This document shows, one piece after another, positions 47,004 to 58,870 of a stretch of DNA of 64,000 nt (the first letter of the stretch is position 1; every line of letters starts with the position of its first letter). The DNA comes from Mytilus edulis (taxonomy: Eukaryota > Mollusca > Bivalvia > Mytilida > Mytilidae), in contig NC_092349.1 of the NCBI RefSeq assembly GCF_963676685.1, forward strand, positions 82,348,604 through 82,412,603, in the 5' to 3' direction. The translations under genes and the position numbers were made by a program. Below the pieces are notes generated by a model, which was not told the origin of the DNA, ran no database searches, and saw only the letters and a program-made list of their open reading frames with translations.

Positions 47004-50000
47004 GTAAGAAAAAATTACAAATGTTGAACACGATACATTCTTAGGAAAAAAGTATGACATGGTAAATTATCCGTTTAAATAAATAGTGTAAAATGTTATA
47101 TTGCAAACCTGCGGACGAACATTTTTTTTATATATTCAACTCAATTGGAATTGCTCATCCAAATATATTTTAATAACATTATATGTATATAATGCTTTGC
47201 AGTCTTCATGAATATCTACGATTGACTCCATATCCTGTATGCAATTACAACGGTAACTACAAGATTATCATTATATAAAATAGGAAGCAACAAAGTTACA
47301 ATGAAAACCATTAAACAAAGACTCGATATATTAAAAATCCATGAAGTATTCGAGAAAAAAAGCTTCATAATAAATCATTTCAGTACCAAAGTACAAAATG
47401 TATTGACTGCTTAGCTAATGATACCCTGGAGAAATTGCAGAGGTATCAACTAAGTGCTGTAAACAATGAAAACAGCACGTTATTCAATCCATTCAAAGCC
47501 CTTTTAGAATATGCAAATTTAAGTGGTCCCTTCTTTGTTATTTTCATTATGAGATGCAAAAAGAAGTTATTTTGTATCAGAAGTAAATATTAAAGCTGTT
47601 TAAATGTAGAATGAGCAATTTCTTGTCCTCAATTAAGTAAATTATTAAAATCTGAGATTCAATATTAACCCTTAGCTCTACTCCATGTTCTGATTTTAAA
47701 TGGGATTTGGATGAGATTTCTGACACAATGATAAGATGAATAAATTTATCTAGGTGAAATCATATTTAAAAGTGAATAATTTTTGTTATTTCAGTTTCTA
47801 TTGGAAGGTCTTCGAATAACAGCATGTGTGACATATTTGCACTTGCACAAGACAAGCAAGAATTTAATGTTATATCAGATAGGCTTCATATTGACCCGCC
47901 GTGCTCACTTTATTTCATTGGTGTGAATAATATAAACAACACTTACCGTTTTTTCGGCATGTGCTTTAACGTGTATGATATAGATATACCATGCGGCAGA
48001 AATGATACAATAGTCATAAGAGGATGGGCTGTAGATATCCTAAATAAAACCAAGCCAATATCATTGTATACAACTCAGAGTATGGTACGTACATGATACT
48101 GTAAACCAACTTATTTTCGCGAAGACTTTATTCCGCGTTTTACCCTTTCAAGTATATTTCGCGGATATTTAATTTCGCGATTTTCTAATTTCTGGATATA
48201 GTTTAATAAGGAAAGATCTAAGTTTTACATATTCGCGACGATTTATCTTCGCGTTATTTTTATAATTGCGAAAGTCGAGAAAATAAATTGCTCGCTAAAA
48301 TAAGTTGGTTTACAGTAGGTTATACAATAATACTCAACAGTTTATATAAAGGAACAGACACTAGCGTCTGTATTAATGATAAAAATAAAATCATGTGTGC
48401 GTAAAATCATGCTTGCTACGCGGTATTGGAAACTAAATTCTCCCTCGCCCTGCTCGTCCGAATTTTATCTCCAAATTCAATAGACTATAAACAAGACAGA
48501 CACATATATAGGATTAGTTACTCGCCGTAACATATTATTTTCTCTTGTGATACAATATTCTATTTTACTTCATTGTACAGATTTCTTCGATTGAAATAAC
48601 ATTTAAATACATGACATATAACATTGTTCCTCTTTCACATCGTTTCGTTTTCCTCTGCTAAAACCTCCTACGCCTGTACGTACAATAAACATAGCAGCAA
48701 CTGCATGTATACCAATCTTACCAACTTCTATACGACGTAACTGCGAGCACCTTCGCTATTAATACATTTAAATGCCAAACTTTATATAGTACCATTAAAC
48801 CCCACCCGTAGAAACCGCAAAAACTTTCCTCGTGCCTTATGCACCTAACATCAAATTTATGAATAGTACATACTGTTACAGAACAAGTATCAGAACTAGT
48901 TATACTATTTATCTATAAATAATTACTACAAATAGCAACGGGGAAACCCCAATTTCAAACGAAATAAAATATATTGCTATAGAAAAACTTACAGCCATGC
49001 TTAAAACACAGTCAAAGACCAAATGTTGACATTTAGCATCTAAAGTCTAAATCGCTTTGTCTGCTGTTAAGAGTTATCTGCTTAGCAATCACAACTCTTC
49101 ATTGTAATTTTTATTATACTCGTATTACTATCTACTCACATTCCTTTTAAGATCCGGATGCATTTATTATTTTTTGTTTTTAATTGTAGTATCGGAAGTC
49201 ATTGTTTTCACTCAGGCAACAACTCGAAAACATCTTTACAATACTTTATATCCAACATGAATTGTCCCTTATGTAGCTTTTAGCAGCAATAATTGTGGTT
49301 TAGATCAATATCGATCAGTGCTGTCTATTATATGCATACGATGAAATATATGTAGTATACATTCATGATGCACTAATTCGATGAATCACTACTTTTAAGT
49401 CTTAAAAACAACGTATAGATATAAAAATACAAAGGCAAAATTCAATTCGTTACAACTTTGTGCTGTGCATATTCATGTCATTCAGTTATTCATTCAGTAT
49501 TTATATCAAGATCATGAATGAATAAAATTCTACATTCGTTTTTTTTTGCCCTGAAGAGATGATTAGAGCTTCCAGTTTGTGAATTTTCATTTCTATTTAG
49601 CATCAATCCAGCAGCACATACATTTCTTCCAATTGATACGATATTCCTGGGCTTGTATTTCCTATCATGATTTTTTTATATACAGGGTTGCTGCTGACAA
49701 GGAAGCTATGAAACCAAAAGTTCCAAATGGTGATATTGAAATCATCCTTTCGTAAATTTTACAGACGCCATTAGGAGTTGGTTGACCGTTATGGAATAAC
49801 CGTTTCACAGATGAAATCCAGTCTATTCCTATTGTCGTTACTACAATACACTTCCTTTTTCACCACGAATGTAACCTATCAAATTAGACTATTTACCAGG
49901 ATTACAATCACATGAGCAACATGACGGATGCCACATGTGGAGCAGGATTTGCTTACCCTTACGGAGCACCTGAGATTACCACTTGGTTTTTTTATGGGTT

Positions 50001-53000
50001 CATGTTGCTTGGTCTATTTTTCTATGTTGTGTCTTGTGTTTATTTGTCTGTTTGTCTTTTTATTTTTAAGCCATGGCGTTGTCAGTTTATATTTTATCTT
50101 TGATATTTACTTCCCTCTGGTATCTTTCGACCCTCCTCTATGTAGTCATTCAATTTTAACGTTTTGAACTTTTATATCTGTTTGTTTTTGTCACATATTG
50201 TTGTCAATATAATGGAAATGAATGGGTCTGTCATACAGATGGGAGGTTCGGCCATCTGGGTCAAGATGCGTATTAGTCTCCGTAGGCGGTAATGGTAACG
50301 TTTTCTTCTGCTGCTCAATCCATATCGTTAACTTGGATATTTGTCATTGCTCATTTCGAAGCTGAAACATTTTCACATATGTGGTTAAATTTTCGGGATA
50401 CGAAGTGAGATTGCTTTTTCTGTAAATGCGCAAACCCGGAGTATCTTTTTGTGATGCGGCTCCTCGTGGTAAAAAATCCAATTTTTAACACAATAAGTTC
50501 TTTGAAAATCTAATACTTTGAAAAGTAGCAGGATTATAATTTAAACGCCAAACGCGCGTTTCGTCTACATAAGACTCATTAGTGACGCTCAGATCAAAAG
50601 AGTAAATAAGCCAAACAAATACAAAGATGAAGAGCATTGAGGACCCAAAATTCCAAAACGTTGTGCCAGATACGGCTAAGGTAATCTACCCCTGGAGTAA
50701 CACATTTAATTATTTCATAGAATTTAAACATTTATTCTGTGTTCCCCAGCTTTATAAATGAACACAAATGGTTAAGATCAGTCACTTGTTTGTAATAGAA
50801 AAGTTCCAAATATCACTACACAGAGATTTTTTGTTCACACGTGACGTTTGAGTTCCTCATTTCAAGGCGCATTAGGAATATAACCCCAGCTATAAATCCA
50901 GGTTTGATCCACTTGTTTATTCAGTAATATGACAGTCCTTTTCCATTCGTTAGATGTGTTTGAGCTTTTTATTTTGTCATTCTTAAAAGGAATAGCATTA
51001 TTTTGTGAACTATATATTTATTAAAAAAAACAAAGGAAGCTAAGAGGATACCAAGGATTTTTATGATAATTAATACAGATATAAGTACATCACTACTACG
51101 CATCGTACCATAAGTAACCTAAATGATTTTTTTCAGCTGATTACAGAAAAAACACTAAGATGTGACAATAAACAAGACTTCTCAATGATCTATGAATTCT
51201 GTTGGGAGAAAATATCTATGCTAGAGATATTATTTTACAGTCCATACAACCAATCGTCAGGGTTAACAACACTTACCGTACGTACAAATGGTAAGAAATT
51301 TTACATATTCAACAGTTTACAACGTTTAAGAAAACGGCTTACAGATTCAAAGGCTCCTGTATTTGACAGTTATACGAAGCATGTCTTGGGGTTAAACATG
51401 ATTAAGCACTGAATTTTGATATTAGTCATGTTTAGGTCGCCTGTTTCGTCATAACCTTAATTATGCCGTCATGTTTACCGTTTGTATTGTTTAAATTCGT
51501 CATAGGGAAGATCTTGTACAAATATTTCGAAGTAGCGAACTGAAATCATCCCTTCGTTAATCTCGGAATCTACTAGTATTAAAACGAAACATGCTTTAGA
51601 AGTATTAAACTCTCATCCAAATATCTCAATCCATATGAAAACTGTTTAAAAGTGAAACGTCATCTGAGGTATCATACATAACAGAGCAAACTAACTTCAA
51701 ATAGTATCAAACAGGAAAAACGATATACAAATGTATCTCTATCGTCGTAAGCTTGAGACAAAAGAAGATAACCAATGTTTCAATTTAATGAATCAATTAA
51801 GAAAATACAAATTGAGGTTAACGTGTCCTTTTAAATTCTTTGGAATGCACATATATAAAGTTTATCTTGTTAGAAAGAGTGTACGAAGATATTCGACCAT
51901 ATTTACAGTATTTAACATGGCAATAGGCGACAAAGTTGGAAGAGGTGATAAAAATGGAGAAATTAAAGAATTTATATGAGGAAATACTAAGTAAAAACAT
52001 TTACAATATCATCTTATTTCACCAGAATTCTGTCTTTTCAATTCAACAAAACAGTCGAATTGGCATGTCGTAATGAGGTCAAATTGCTGACAAAGCATTT
52101 GATTTTTACATGATAAACAGTTTAAACTCAAATGTTTCAGTACAAATATCGATTACGAAATAAATGCATTATAAATTGAGGTTGCACGATAATCCAAACT
52201 TATACATGTATTACAAACTAGTTATGAGAAAGATTCCTGCAAATGACAATGTGTTATATGGTTAATTTAAAGAAAAAAGAAAACAAAAATTATTCTTTAG
52301 AGAAAATTCATATAACGCATTATATATTGAAATGATAAATCTAATTGCTCATGATTTGAATTCAGGAAATGATAAGCGAATAACTTCTTTCTTGTATCTA
52401 ATTTGAATTAGAAAAATAGATGTAAATGTTTAGTATATATTTTTGATGAGCACCATTTTATCGAGTTATATTCTATTGTATAAACTATTTAAGCGTTAAT
52501 TGAGAATCTGAAGACTTCAGCATTAAGTCCTCATGCTATGGAAAGAATGACTATACAGATGAGTAAATGTAGCTGTGACAATTCGACCTGTAGACCATGT
52601 ATACCAACATCACACGATATGTATCTGGAATTCCTTGATAGAATCATTGCGATCGGCAGTATTAATAATTATAATTATAAAAATATTAATAATAATGACG
52701 ACGAAAAGAAGAATATCGAGGAAGAAAGCAGTTCTGTTGGTAAGTGCTGTAATGTAAGCTTTAACTTAACAAAATGTATTTCAGGTTTGTTTTCCAAATG
52801 CATAACATGTGCCGTTTGACCTAATCTTGTACTGTTCACAACATAATTTGTAATTTGCATAATTAGGAATCTAAATCTTGAGTGGTTTTTTTAATTCTTT
52901 TACAACTTCTATAGTTCAACTTAAACAGTATTATAACAAAACATTAAAAGCATTGAAATGATTTGGCAAAGTAATAAAAAAAAATGTAAATATCTGGACG

Positions 53001-55745
53001 AATATTTGTAAAACTATGACAAACGAGATGATATTTGATTTGAAATTATCAACTTCTCCTACCTCAGTAGCAATATACTATTTTCTCGGAGTTCAGTATT
53101 TGTGTGATTTTACTTTTCATTCCAAGTATGCAAGTGTGCAATATTTATGACTGCACAAGCTGTCCGTTAAATATTTAACAATGCGTAGTAAAATAAACAA
53201 AAAACTTAGTTGTTCTGACTAAATACAGATTAAAGAGCAAAAATATTCATGCGTCTGTGTTCTAAATTGCAACCGATAATTTTGTGAAAATTGAATTGTG
53301 GAATCCTAGATAATTTGCTTCAATCAACGATTTTACATGCACATAAATACACGATATAACATTCAAATCGTAGTCGGTTTGGTTAGATATAAATATCGGC
53401 TTAATCTCCAATTTTCAACATAAGGAAATGCCTGTACTTAGTCCGGACTGTGACATTTTCCATTTGTTTGAGGTTTTTGAGGTTTTTATTTTTATATTCA
53501 ATAAGGGACCGGCAAATAAATTTTTTGTTCGGTATTTTTGATATTTTACTTTTTACCAAGTCCATTGTGTGTTCTTCGGTTCTGTCATACGAAATCTTAT
53601 TTAGCTTAACTATAATGTCCTGCACCTTTGGAAATCATTTTGGGTATTGTCGAAATTTACTGCTGGTGCAGTTAATGTTTACTAATCAACTCTGAAATGT
53701 ATTATCTTTGCAAATTACATTACAAAAACAACAATCACCCGTTCATGGTTTTGAATCGTTTTAGGTATACATTGCTTATGTTTTCATCGTTTTTTTAGAC
53801 TTGAATATTTTACTTCCTTCACTATTTGGTTCAATAACAACTCTAGCAGGAGCATTTGTAGGAGTCATAACATGCAGTAAGTTATACTAGAATTATTATA
53901 ATAATAAATTTTAAAAAACGATAACATGGTGTGCACGAATTGATATATACCATGAATGAATCAAAAATATCATCAATTATCTTGAAAACGAAATGAGGGG
54001 GCAACACTACCATGTCTAAAAAGACTTAGAACATCACACAAACCATTAAATTCAATTGAATACTATAAATGATGAACTCATTTTGGTCTAGATGGTTATT
54101 ATATGAATGCATAAAGGATATTAGAATATTATCATCGATACATTAAATATATTAACAACACTTTTATTTTTACTTAAAAAGACAACACTTATCATCATAG
54201 AAGATTTTATAGCGGCACCACATATATGGGTTAATACTTCTAATGCGCCTGAAATTGAGGAACAAAAAAGTATGCGTAAACAAAATATACCTGTGTAGTG
54301 TAATTGAACATGTTTCTTGTTTAACAAGTCACTGAACTTAACGGTTTTTTGGAAAGTTAAGGACGATAGAATAATCTATATAAACAATAGAATTATTTGA
54401 TATATTCAAAGAACTTACTTTCAAAAGAGCTTATAGCATTGAGTGATAAAAGGTTCTTTTAAACTTCGAGGATCCGCAAAAGGATATTCGGGTCTGTGGT
54501 AATCTACGGAAAATGAATCTCACTATGTGCCCGCATGTTTAACAATATTTTTAGAATGTCTCAGCTGCTAAACAAGCCATCATACATTACCAAGTTCATG
54601 ATATGAGCAAAGGAATTTTGGAAAAGGCTACAACTACAATTTACCTGTAATAAAGTGGTTATAAATATGATACAGGAGGTTAAAAGGTTCATTCTCTAGA
54701 CTGACGTAACGAATGACGCATGTCTTACAAGATATTATAACAGCGTCATGTGAAAATATCATAATAAGGTCCATTAGAATGAAAATAACGAAATGTATGG
54801 GGTTCATTTGGCACAAAAGTAATAATAAACATGCGGAGTGTTCTGAGCTCGTGTTTCTTAAAACTCTGTACAATTTGTTATAGTTATTTATTCGTTGCAT
54901 TTGCATATTTACAATTGTCTCTTTTTAAATTTTTAATTATCACTCTAAATTGTTTACTTTTTTTTGTTTGAACTGTTCTATCAGTTATTCTATTATGACC
55001 TTTGGAATTCTTATGTTGTCCAATAACAAATGATACAGTACAAAGACAAAATATAGATAGTATAAATTGTTTATGTTCTTTTTTTGTCAGGAAACAAGCG
55101 CAAGAAACGAACAAACAAGCAAAGCTACAATCAAGGTTAAACATTAAACTAGTCTAGAATATACAGAAATTGTAAGATGTCTGCTTAGCGCTATACTTCG
55201 ACCTATATTTAATAGATTTCGGCTAAATGTAATAAGAAATACGTGTTATACGTATGAAAAGTTCATCAGATATTCAAAAATTAGATACGGACAGAAATAA
55301 ATTTTATAGAGGTGGGATAAACATCATATTAAAAACCTTCATGGAAAGGTATCACATTGTACTATTTTTGACTGCATTAAAGTGTAATAAATTTGAGATT
55401 TGAAATGCGGAATGTGTCAACGAAACAAGCACCAGACCAAAAAGCAGAAAACAATCTAAGCCATCAATGAGTCTTCAATACAGCCCGAAAATCCCCCATC
55501 CGAAGTCATGTTTCAGCTGGACATGTTGACAATTACAAGAACATTTGTATTGAAAACAAAACCGCAATTCTAAAAGAAATTTTCTTTGTTACTTGATGAA
55601 ACATCTCTTTTTGTCGTATATGACCAGCAGCCTTTATGAATAATTATATAGTTATATATGTTTCTATGGGTATTTATTTCTTGTTAATGTGACTAAAACA
55701 TACATATTATATCTTTCAGCTAGTCAAAATGAAAATAGTCCTTGA
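46901..55745 (+). CDS. Gene B: paralogous receptor-like single-pass membrane protein (seven exons, 304 aa)
   Basis: Tandem paralogue of gene A; function unknown. The model joins 46901-47003, 47795-48084, 51137-51290, 52521-52739, 53799-53876, 55091-55135 and 55720-55745, all GT-AG and in frame to TGA at 55743-55745. Residues 1-34 carry the signal peptide; 35-182 the six-cysteine ectodomain (possibly CUB-like), with five sequons; 183-255 the C-x-C-x4-C-x2-C cluster (with a sixth sequon, NST) and an acidic Asn-rich stalk; about 256-278 the membrane segment; and then a short basic tail (RNKRKKRTNK) ending ASQNENSP. Exons 1-3 have exactly the lengths of gene A's, exon 4 is 24 nt shorter, and exons 1-5 keep the same phases. 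The tail is only two exons and unlike gene A's. An ATG at 46862 would add 13 residues, but 46901 matches gene A. Confidence 0.75.
47795..48084 (+). CDS. Gene B exon 2: ectodomain, first part
   Basis: 290 nt, acceptor TGTTATTTCAG, donor ATG|GTACGT, phase 1 in and 0 out. Cysteines sit in SMCDI, DPPCS, GMCF and IPCGR; sequons are NNS, NNT, NDT and NKT. Three sequons coincide in place with those of gene A and the fourth is shifted. Confidence 0.85.
48097..48317. mobile_element. MITE with TA target duplication in gene B intron 2
   Basis: Perfect inverted ends CTGTAAACCAACTTATTTT and its complement, with TA at both outer edges, 221 bp in all. The interior is rich in TTCGCG / CGCGAA motifs. It sits 12 bp after the end of exon 2. 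A non-autonomous Tc1/mariner-type element is likely. Confidence 0.85.
49920..50165 (+). repeat. Dispersed repeat (CCACATGTGGAGCAGG family) in gene B intron 2
   Basis: GCCACATGTGGAGCAGGATT, TTTCTATGTTGTGTCTTG, AGCCATGGCGTTGTCAG and CCCTCTGGTATCTTTCGAC match 43475-43700. The frames at 49912-50103 and 49928-50167 belong to this repeat. Confidence 0.68.
50520..50705 (-). repeat. ACGCGCGTCTGG-family copy in gene B intron 2
   Basis: AGCAGGATTATAATTTAAAC, AAACGCGCGTTTCGTCTACA, ATGAAGAGCATTGAGGACCC and GGCTAAGGTAATCTACCCCT appear in the order typical of the family. Confidence 0.7.
51137..51290 (+). CDS. Gene B exon 3: ectodomain, second part
   Basis: 154 nt, acceptor GATTTTTTTCAG, donor G|GTAAGA. 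It contains LRCDNKQDF, EFCWEK, MLEILFYSP and an extra sequon NQS. Confidence 0.85.
52521..52739 (+). CDS. Gene B exon 4: Cys cluster and stalk
   Basis: 219 nt after GAAGACTTCAG, donor G|GTAAGT. It encodes ALSPHAMERM, the KCSCDNSTCRPC cluster, HDMYLEFLDRIIAIG and an Asn/Asp/Glu-rich end. The acceptor pyrimidine tract is weak, so use of this exon border should be confirmed. Confidence 0.75.
53420..53645 (+). repeat. Dispersed repeat in gene B intron 4
   Basis: GAAATGCCTGTACTTAGTCC and GACATTTTCCATTTGTTTGA correspond to the phrases at 4430-4560 and 50900-50980. Frames here on either strand are not genes. Confidence 0.5.
53799..53876 (+). CDS. Gene B exon 5: transmembrane segment
   Basis: 78 nt after CGTTTTTTTAG, donor A|GTAAGT. 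It encodes DLNILLPSLFGSITTLAGAF followed by VGVITC. It lacks the basic extension and multiple donors seen in gene A. Confidence 0.75.
55091..55135 (+). CDS. Gene B exon 6: basic tail
   Basis: 45 nt after TTTTTGTCAG, donor G|GTTAAA (weak). It encodes RNKRKKRTNKQSYNQ, a membrane-proximal basic stretch, perhaps a stop-transfer or lipid contact. Confidence 0.6.
55390..55520 (+). repeat. Dispersed repeat fragment in gene B intron 6
   Basis: CACCAGACCAAAAAGCAGAA, GAGTCTTCAATACAGC and CCCCCATCCGAAGTC match the family at 33405 and 59965. Confidence 0.5.
55720..55745 (+). CDS. Gene B exon 7: C-terminus
   Basis: After ATCTTTCAG it reads ASQNENSP then TGA in the phase set by exon 6. No nearby AATAAA was found. 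Confidence 0.52.
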
Positions 55746-56259
55746 AGAGCACTCAGTATTTGTTGGGTTAGAAAAAGAGTGTCACATTTTTTACTCATTT
55801 AACGTGTGTATAATATATCATATATATCTTCAACGTCTGCATACAGCATTCTACAATGAACTGATTGGGTTTTTTTAGATAATACTTTGTTCAAATTCTT
55901 TATGGCACATAAGGTCAGCTCGTAGTATGAGCTGGCAAAGACAACTAAAACAGTTATGTGCATGTTTCTCTCATTTTATATTAACATTATCGTGTACGAT
56001 ACAAATGTTTTTGACAAGAAAGAAATTATAACACGTGTATTAGATGATACTTGATTCCCGATCTTCGATAAAGTTTTATCATGTTGATGACTTGTTTAAT
56101 TGATGTATTTATTGTCATGAAAAATTGATTTCTGTTTTCAATGGTATTTATCTAAATTATTCTTTCCTGCTCAAAACATTCCCAAAACTACAATTTTCAA
56201 ATTTGACCTATGTACATGAAGCTATTGAAATCAGTCAGTTGTTTTCTTATCCCGGGCAT

Positions 56260-56440
56260 ATAAATTACCGTAGCTGTATTTGTCACATCTTTTGGGGAAT
56301 TTTGCGTCCTCAATGCTTTTCAACTTTGTACCTGTTTGGCTTTATAACTATTTTGATCTGAGCGTCACTGATGAGTATTATGTAGACGAAACGCGCGTCT
56401 GGTGTCTTAAATTATAAGCCTGGTACCTTTCGTATCTAAT
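56260..56440 (+). repeat. ACGCGCGTCTGG-family copy downstream of gene B
   Basis: TTACCGTAGCTGTATTTGTC, TTGCGTCCTCAATGCTTTTC, GAGCGTCACTGATGAGTAT and GACGAAACGCGCGTCTGGTG. The frame at 56125-56361 runs into it. Confidence 0.7.
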
Positions 56441-56814
56441 TAAAATCTTTTAGTGTCATTAAATCAATATGATATAAGAGCAAAAGAAGAACGTCAATGT
56501 GGATTGTTAGTGTTATAAAATGGTTACTAGTACGGGTATAACACATATTAAAACCGTAAATCCGAAAGTAAGAAAACTCAGCGATCCGTCTTAAAGACTG
56601 ATTTACCTTGTTCAGAGAAACGCAGCTTTTTTAAGTTATGAGTCAACTAAGAAGCGGTATTGCGCGGTTTGTCATGTGTATCTTTATAAATTTCAGCATA
56701 TTATAAGGTTGTATGAAAGAGGGACTCTTGTATGAGTAATCATGTTCATATAAAAAATAAAGCCAAGATCAATATACATAACTATATGAGAATAACAAAT
56801 GAACTACAGGAATA

Positions 56815-57270
56815 CTGAAGTGCAATGTACATAGAAAACGAACTATTTGATAACAACTGCGATATTCTTGACTGGGAATAGAACATGTTAAGAAAACAAA
56901 TGGTGGGTTGAACCTGGTGTCACGGCTAGCCAAACCTCCCAAGTTATCTTAAAAAATGATATTTGTCGCTAAAAAGACAACACTACCCGATAAAACAACT
57001 TACAACAAACAATTTGACATAACACGTACAACACATGTACAGCAAACAATGAGACATAACACATTATTCGACCAAAACCATAACAGAATCATGAAAAATA
57101 AAATACAGGAATGTTGGATGTACCGAGACAGAAACACAAGTTTAAAATGTAACTCACACCGAAACGAACTATAATATAACAATTCCCTAGCTTGGTACAG
57201 GGCATTTTAAGATAAAAATGGTGGGTTGAACCTGGTTTGTTTTTTTGCAAGCTAAATCTCCCGCTTTGAT
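56815..57270 (-). repeat. Two adjacent reverse copies of the CCAAGTCAGGAAAATGGC repeat
   Basis: GGTGGGTTGAACCTGGT occurs at about 56901 and 57221, each preceded by a degenerate CTTGACTGGGA / CTTGGTACAGG block and an AACTAT-rich lead. The frame at 56956-57174 is repeat-derived. Confidence 0.55.
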
Positions 57271-58262
57271 GGCATACAACATTAAAATGACAACATATGT
57301 GATGGTGTTCATAAAATTAATGGAGTGTTATTTTAAATGTACAGTTTTGCGTTAGCAGTACGCTCCGTTTTTTTAAGTCAGTAAAGTGTAAACACGCACG
57401 AGCATAACGTAACATTTGAAAACATGTAAACACCATACAACGAGGCAGAGTGTATGTTTCAGCTGAGATATTTGAAATCATCTTGTTTGTCCTATATTTA
57501 ATGTGAAGTCGTTTATCTGTGTCAATATTAAGTGAAAGTCAAGGTATGAAGTAGCCATTTTTGTATCAATAGTATCCTTACTTTCAAATTTACTGGGATA
57601 TATGAGATGCAAGTACTGACTGAAATGTGGATGATCAATTTATATGAAAGTCAAATTAGATTAAAGGATTTGTCAAGGTGCACTTTCTTGTTGACTTTAA
57701 TAAGGTTCTGAACGAATTGTGCTACTTACATGAGTACAAAAACAAGTCGGATAGACGTAGTGTACAATAACTAACCATTGGAATATTCTAACATTGTAGA
57801 TATCTACCTATTGATATTTATTCATAATATGGGCCTAGTAAAAAAGTTTAATTGATCTGGATAAATGAGTTGATTGGTGACTTTTTTTCGTTTAAAAATT
57901 TTGTAAATTTGATAATTTTTGTAGACTTTTTTCTTTCACATGATGAAAATATTTGATTACCAAAATGGACAATATATCACACAATCGTTGATTTTGAATA
58001 TTTTCCAAAATATATACATATAAGCTGAACATCAAATTTTCAAATTTTCAACCTTAAATCAGCAAAGAGTCACCAAAACAACACCTGATACAAAAATTTG
58101 ATAACCTTTAGATATTTGGATGATATACAAACGACAACTACTGTACTCATCAGATTCCTGCATTAGACTTAAATGACAAAATCGCAATTATAAATGCACG
58201 CAATAATTTCCGAAATAATGTTATGATACCATCTACTTTATTGCATTATGTCTCCTCTTTGG
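57271..58262. other. Intergenic stretch, nothing recognised
   Basis: AT-rich. No exon or clear repeat was seen on either strand apart from the relic starting at its right edge. Confidence 0.4.
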
Positions 58263-58331
58263 ATCTGAAAATATTGTTGTTTTTCTCTTTAATTTAATTG
58301 CAACTGTGGTAGTAGCAGTTAAAGGAAGTTA
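58263..58331 (+). pseudogene. Relic of the transmembrane exon (third family copy)
   Basis: It aligns with gene A exon 5 over its length: GATCT-AA-TATT, TTCTCT and TTGCAACTGT, then GCAG. The acceptor AG is changed to GG, and the phase-1 frame meets TAA after eleven codons, so it cannot encode the membrane segment. The dispersed repeat that follows at 58490 lies at about the same distance as in gene A intron 5, which points to duplication of a larger segment. Confidence 0.6.
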
Positions 58332-58489
58332 AAATGAAGCAATGTAATTGAAAAAAGAAATGGTATAAATAAGACTTATAACTACTAAAAGAATTATTAT
58401 AAGTTGGATATTTTATAATCATGAGAACAATCTTTGTTGTTCTTTATAATGGACTTCATACTTAAACTTAAAAAACATATAAATAAACT

Positions 58490-58870
58490 TACAAAACTAA
58501 CAAAGCCAGAGGCTTCTGACTTGGGTCAGGCCTAAAAATTGCGGCGGGATTAAAAATATTCTGTGAGCATCTCAAACCTCTCCTTTACCTCTAGTCAATA
58601 GAAAAAAGAAACTTAAGCAATATGCATAGTAAAACTCAGTTTAATAGTAGTCCAAGTCCAATGTCAGAATAGGTAACATAAGAAACTTAGCAAAATGACA
58701 ATAGTACACAAATTAACCAAAGAACTACTAGCAGTTACTGATATGCAAGCTCCAGACCTCACCTAAGCTAATTGAAATATTATGTCTTAATCATATGAAA
58801 ATCAAACAAAATCCCTCATGTTAGGGGTTTAGTTTCATTCCATCATAAAATATATGAGAAAAACATAACA
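58490..58870 (+). repeat. Dispersed repeat shared with gene A intron 5
   Basis: It tracks 33610-33960 over about 350 bp: CAAACCTCTCCTTTACCTCT, AGTCCAAGTCCAATGTC, GGTAACATAAGAAAC, CAAAATGACAATAGTACA and ATCCCTCATGTTAGGGGTTT. Confidence 0.65.

Noticed and set aside
51731-51979. 82-residue frame in gene B intron 3
   Set aside because: No acceptor or donor consistent with gene B phases, and no counterpart in gene A.
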